Source of the DNA: Streptomyces cellostaticus
GTDB lineage: Bacteria; Actinomycetota; Actinomycetes; Streptomycetales; Streptomycetaceae
Assembly: GCF_001513965.1 (NCBI RefSeq)
Contig: NZ_KQ948023.1
Span: 248,001 to 312,000 of the forward strand
Length of the DNA: 64,000 nt
Direction: 5' to 3'
Shown: positions 60,775 through 64,000 of the stretch, one piece after another
Numbering within the stretch: position 1 is the first letter of the stretch
Layout: every line of letters starts with the position of its first letter
Position numbers and translations under genes: made by a program
The notes under the pieces: model-generated
What the model was told of the DNA's origin: nothing
What the model saw: the letters and a program-made list of their open reading frames with translations, nothing else
Databases searched by the model: none

Positions 60775-62892
60775 ATGTCCGTGTCCAGTACTGATCACAT
60801 CGTCATGTCCGAGAACACTCAGGACGACGATCTGGTGACCGAGGTCACCGAGACCACTGACACCCCCCAGACCACCTTTGCCGACCTCGGCCTCCCCGAG
60901 GGTGTTGTGCGCAAGCTCGCACAGAACGGCGTGACCACCCCCTTCCCGATCCAGGCCGCGACCATCCCGGACGCCCTGACCGGCAAGGACATCCTCGGCC
61001 GTGGCCGCACCGGCTCCGGCAAGACCCTCTCCTTCGGTCTGCCCACCCTGGCCACCCTGGCCGGCGGCCGCACCCAGAAGCACAAGCCGCGCGCGGTCAT
61101 CCTCACCCCGACCCGCGAGCTGGCCATGCAGGTCGCCGACGCCCTCCAGCCGTACGGCGACGTCCTCGGCCTGAAGATGAAGGTCGTCTGCGGCGGTACG
61201 TCGATGGGCAACCAGATCTACGCCCTGGAGCGCGGCGTCGACATCCTCGTCGCCACCCCGGGCCGTCTGCGCGACATCATCAACCGCGGCGCCTGCTCCC
61301 TGGAGGACGTGCAGATCACCGTCCTCGACGAGGCCGACCAGATGTCCGACCTGGGCTTCCTGCCCGAGGTCACCGAGCTGCTCGACCAGGTCCCGGCGGG
61401 CGGCCAGCGCATGCTGTTCTCCGCGACCATGGAGAACGAGATCCAGACCCTCGTCGACCGCTACCTGAACAACCCCGTCTCCCACGAGGTGGACGCGGCC
61501 CAGGGCGCGGTGACGACCATGTCCCACCACATCCTCATCGTGAAGCCCAAGGACAAGGCGCCGGTCACCGCGGCCATCGCCTCCCGCAAGGGCCGCACGA
61601 TCATCTTCGTCCGCACCCAGCTGGGCGCCGACCGTGTCGCCGAGCAGCTGCGTGAGGCGGGCGCGAAGGCCGACGCGCTGCACGGCGGCATGACCCAGGG
61701 CGCCCGCACCCGGACGCTGGCGGACTTCAAGGACGGGTACGTCAACGTCCTCGTCGCCACCGACGTCGCCGCGCGCGGTATCCACGTCGACGGCATCGAC
61801 CTGGTCCTGAACGTCGACCCGGCCGGCGACCACAAGGACTACCTGCACCGCGCAGGCCGCACCGCGCGTGCCGGCCGCACCGGCACGGTCGTCTCCCTCT
61901 CCCTGCCGCACCAGCGCCGCCAGATCTTCCGCCTCATGGAGGACGCCGGCGTCGACGCCGCGCGTCACATCATCCAGGGCGCGGGCACCTTCGACCCGGA
62001 GGTCGCCGAGATCACCGGCGCCCGCTCCATGACCGAGGTCCAGGCCGAGTCGGCGAACAACGCCGCCCAGCAGGCCGAGCGCGAGGTCTCCCAGCTCACC
62101 AAGCAGCTGGAGCGCGCCCAGCGTCGCGCGACCGAGCTGCGCGAGGAGGCCGACCGGCTGGTCGTCCGGGTCGCCCGCGAGCGCGGCGAGGACCCGGAGA
62201 CGGCGGTCGCCGAGGCCCAGGCGGCCGCGGCGGAGGCCGTGGTCGAGGCGTCCGTGACCGAGGAGCCGGCGGAGCGCGAGACCGAGCGCGAGGAGCGTCC
62301 GGCGTCGTACGACCGCCGGGAGCGGCGCGGCTTCGACCGTGACCGTGGCGAGCGGGGCTTCGAGCGCCGTGAGGACCGCGGTGACCGCGGTGGGCGTTCC
62401 TTCGAGCGTCGTGACGACCGCCGCCCGTTCGACCGGGACCGCGACCGTGGCTTCGAGCGTCGTGACGACCGCGGCGGCCGTTCCTTCGAGCGCCGTGACG
62501 ACCGGGGTGACCGCGGTGGCCGTGGCTTCGAGCGCCGTGACGACCGCGGTGGCCGTTCCTTCGAGCGCCGTGACGACCGGGGTGACCGCGGTGGCCGTGG
62601 CTTCGAGCGCCGTGACGACCGCGGTGACCGTGGTGGGCGTTCCTTCGAGCGTCGTGACGACCGGGGTGGCCGTGGCTTCGAGCGCCGTGACGACCGCCCG
62701 GGCTTCCGCCGCGACGAGCGAGCCGGGCACCGGGGCAGCGACCGTCCGTTCAACCGCGAGCGCCGCGACGACCGCCCGGGCTTCCGCTCGGCCGGTCACG
62801 ACCGCCCCTACGGCCGTCGTGACGACCACCGCGGCACCGGCGGCTCCTTCGGCCGCCGCGAGGACAAGCCCCGCTGGAAGCGCAACGGCTGA
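60775..62892 (+). CDS. DEAD-box RNA helicase with Arg/Asp/Gly-rich repeat tail
   Basis: 705 residues. Q motif (TTFADLGLPE with Gln60), Walker A GRGRTGSGKT at 75-84, DEAD (VLDEADQM), SAT, and the C-terminal HRAGRTARAGR motif. After ~430 comes a coiled-coil-like Gln/Glu/Arg region, then from ~510 a tail of repeated FERRDDRGG/DRGDRGGR units that should bind RNA nonspecifically and promote condensates. Similar to CsdA/RhlE-like cold-associated helicases. ATG at 60775 is likely; 60805 is an alternative. Confidence 0.92.
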   Translation: MSVSSTDHIVMSENTQDDDLVTEVTETTDTPQTTFADLGLPEGVVRKLAQNGVTTPFPIQAATIPDALTGKDILGRGRTGSGKTLSFGLPTLATLAGGRTQKHKPRAVILTPTRELAMQVADALQPYGDVLGLKMKVVCGGTSMGNQIYALERGVDILVATPGRLRDIINRGACSLEDVQITVLDEADQMSDLGFLPEVTELLDQVPAGGQRMLFSATMENEIQTLVDRYLNNPVSHEVDAAQGAVTTMSHHILIVKPKDKAPVTAAIASRKGRTIIFVRTQLGADRVAEQLREAGAKADALHGGMTQGARTRTLADFKDGYVNVLVATDVAARGIHVDGIDLVLNVDPAGDHKDYLHRAGRTARAGRTGTVVSLSLPHQRRQIFRLMEDAGVDAARHIIQGAGTFDPEVAEITGARSMTEVQAESANNAAQQAEREVSQLTKQLERAQRRATELREEADRLVVRVARERGEDPETAVAEAQAAAAEAVVEASVTEEPAERETEREERPASYDRRERRGFDRDRGERGFERREDRGDRGGRSFERRDDRRPFDRDRDRGFERRDDRGGRSFERRDDRGDRGGRGFERRDDRGGRSFERRDDRGDRGGRGFERRDDRGDRGGRSFERRDDRGGRGFERRDDRPGFRRDERAGHRGSDRPFNRERRDDRPGFRSAGHDRPYGRRDDHRGTGGSFGRREDKPRWKRNG

Positions 62893-62931
62893 CGCAGCCT
62901 GAGGCCACCGGCTGACGCCGAGTGATCTGAC

Positions 62932-62965
62932 AAGGGCCCGTACGACTTCGTTCGTACGGGCCCTT
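62932..62965 (+). terminator. Terminator of the DEAD-box helicase
   Basis: A perfect 14-bp stem (AAGGGCCCGTACGA and complement) with a CTTCGT loop, followed by TTGCGTT. Confidence 0.87.
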
Positions 62966-63105
62966 TGCGTTGTCTCCGTGGCCCATCTTTTTACCTACCG
63001 CTGAAGGTGAAGCGGTTGCTACCATCCGCTCACTTGGCATGGACAGGGCGGCCGAGGGGGAAAACGCCGCCGCCGTGCCGTTCTCGCTTCCCTGGGGAGG
63101 GACCC

Positions 63106-64000
63106 TTGTCTCGGCGTGCACGCGCCCGCTTTTCCACGGTCCGGCGCGGCCGGATCGCCATCGCCCTCGCGGGCCTGGCCGCCCTGGGCGCAGGCTCGCT
63201 GACCACCGCGGGCCCGGCGGCCGCGGACACCACGCCCACGCCCGTCCAGACGGACGGTGTGCGGGGCCTCGACTACTCCGGCGGCTTCCTGACCACCGTG
63301 GAGCGCACGGCCAGCGGCGTCCAGTGGGTGATCGGGCGGCAGATCTCGCCCGACGGCTCCACGGTGCTGGAGAAGACCTACCGGGGGTTCGCCGGCCCCT
63401 TCGGAGACGGCACGCATCTGCAGCAGGTGCCGTGCGACGCCGGGGCCTGCGTACCGCTGCGCTCCACCGGCGACCGGCACGTGGGCTACTTCCAGGTCGA
63501 CGAGACCGGCAAGGAGCGGGCCCAGATATGGCTGTCCAAGGACACCTACCACTCGGGCGACGAGCCGGCGGTGACCGGCGGCCGCTTCGTGGACGCCACC
63601 GGCCGCTACTTCGTCTACGACGCGGCCTCCACCGGCAAGCAGTACGTCGACGCGGTGAACCCCTTCCGGAACGAGGACGTGCGGCTGACCCGCTCCATCA
63701 CCGCAGCCTCCGTGTGGGGTTCGGTGCTGTGGACGCCGGGTTCGGGCAACGGGACCGTCACCGGGTACGACCTGGAGACGAAGAAGACGGTCCAGACGCT
63801 CTCCACCGGCGCGCCCTGCACGGTCAAGGAGCTCCAGGCCGTCGGCCGCTGGATCTACTGGAACTGCGGTCCGGCCGGTGCCGCGGGCGTCTACGACCGT
63901 ACGGCGAAGAAGGCCGTCACGGTTCCCTCCGGTCCGGCCCTGGTCGGCGACGGCTACCTCGTGCAGCACGACCGCGGCGCGGGCAGGCTGATGCTCACGG
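63106..64000 (+). CDS. Secreted protein with beta-propeller-like repeats, 3' end missing
   Basis: At least 298 residues, open at the window edge. TTG at 63106 lies 5 nt after GGGGAGG. A basic start (RRARARFSTVRRGRIA), a hydrophobic core and an AAA-type cleavage site form a signal peptide. The mature part shows repeated short strands, for example GLDYSGGFLTTVERTASG, VGYFQVDETGKE and GRYFVYDAAS, as in WD/FG-GAP-like surface propellers of Streptomyces. Function unknown. Confidence 0.65.
   Translation, partial: MSRRARARFSTVRRGRIAIALAGLAALGAGSLTTAGPAAADTTPTPVQTDGVRGLDYSGGFLTTVERTASGVQWVIGRQISPDGSTVLEKTYRGFAGPFGDGTHLQQVPCDAGACVPLRSTGDRHVGYFQVDETGKERAQIWLSKDTYHSGDEPAVTGGRFVDATGRYFVYDAASTGKQYVDAVNPFRNEDVRLTRSITAASVWGSVLWTPGSGNGTVTGYDLETKKTVQTLSTGAPCTVKELQAVGRWIYWNCGPAGAAGVYDRTAKKAVTVPSGPALVGDGYLVQHDRGAGRLMLT

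Overview
The window reads as a conserved core-chromosome segment of a Streptomyces species. GC content is very high, third codon positions are G/C-rich, GTG and TTG starts are common, and it carries sigF/sigN-type sigma factors, bldC, an Lsr2 paralogue, a DmdR/IdeR-type iron box, F420-, mycothiol- and siderophore-related genes and a sequence matching the streptomycete parS site. From memory, the gene order matches Streptomyces coelicolor from about SCO4024 to SCO4096 (sigN, sigF, tadA, upp, dnaX, purD, purC, lsrL, purSQL, purF, purM, vdh, bldC, hrpA, DEAD helicase). That synteny is recalled knowledge, not a search result.

Layout. 0-5.4 kb: the end of a TetR regulator, a truncated and an intact F420/PPOX gene, and a MarR - MFS - YceI operon whose transporter and YceI protein share carboxypeptidase-regulatory-like domains. 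5.4-9.5 kb: small membrane and lipoproteins, the two SigB-family sigma factors, a Dabb protein and tRNA-Ser(CGA). 9.5-16 kb: tadA and its partner, upp, cell-envelope and base-excision-repair genes, and a siderophore-interacting protein. 16-23 kb: an iron box sits between that gene and a penicillin-acylase - GNAT - cupin - SDR run; the acylase gene carries a large internal repeat expansion. A CopC/CopD protein and a poly-gamma-glutamate hydrolase-like gene follow. 23-33 kb: a small CarD-like gene, tRNA-Ser(GGA), SRP RNA, dnaX, purD, an M48-like protein without its active site, an N,N-dimethylformamidase-like protein, purC and tRNA-Gly. 33-37.4 kb: a response regulator, histidine kinase and two-gene ABC exporter bracketed by identical tRNA-Gly(GCC) genes, then tRNA-Gly(UCC) and lsrL. 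37.6-48.6 kb: purS-purQ-purL, a DUF4185 Tat protein, a divergent TetR/MFS pair, a mycothiol-type isomerase, a META lipoprotein, purF and purM. 48.6-57 kb: DUF3073, vdh, a hypothetical gene, bldC with flanking BldD-type inverted repeats, DUF6274, tRNA-Asp and hrpA. 57-64 kb: a DivIVA-motif microprotein coupled to a two-TM protein, tRNA-Phe/Asp/Glu with a perfect parS site between Phe and Asp, a membrane metallophosphoesterase, a small zincin, a lipoprotein, a DEAD-box helicase and the start of a secreted protein cut by the window end.

Functionally, most of the window is housekeeping: de novo purine synthesis (seven pur genes in four transcriptional groups), pyrimidine salvage, tRNA supply and A34 editing, SRP, DNA polymerase III clamp loader and RNA helicases. 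Developmental and stress control (sigF, sigN, bldC, lsrL) and a modest accessory layer of iron, copper and efflux functions are interleaved. I see no biosynthetic cluster, phage, insertion sequence, CRISPR array or recognisable defence island. The most unusual items are the repeat-expanded acylase behind an iron box, the parS site with the nearby DivIVA-motif/2-TM pair, the transporter fused to three extracytoplasmic-type beta-sandwich domains, and a set of apparently leaderless genes.
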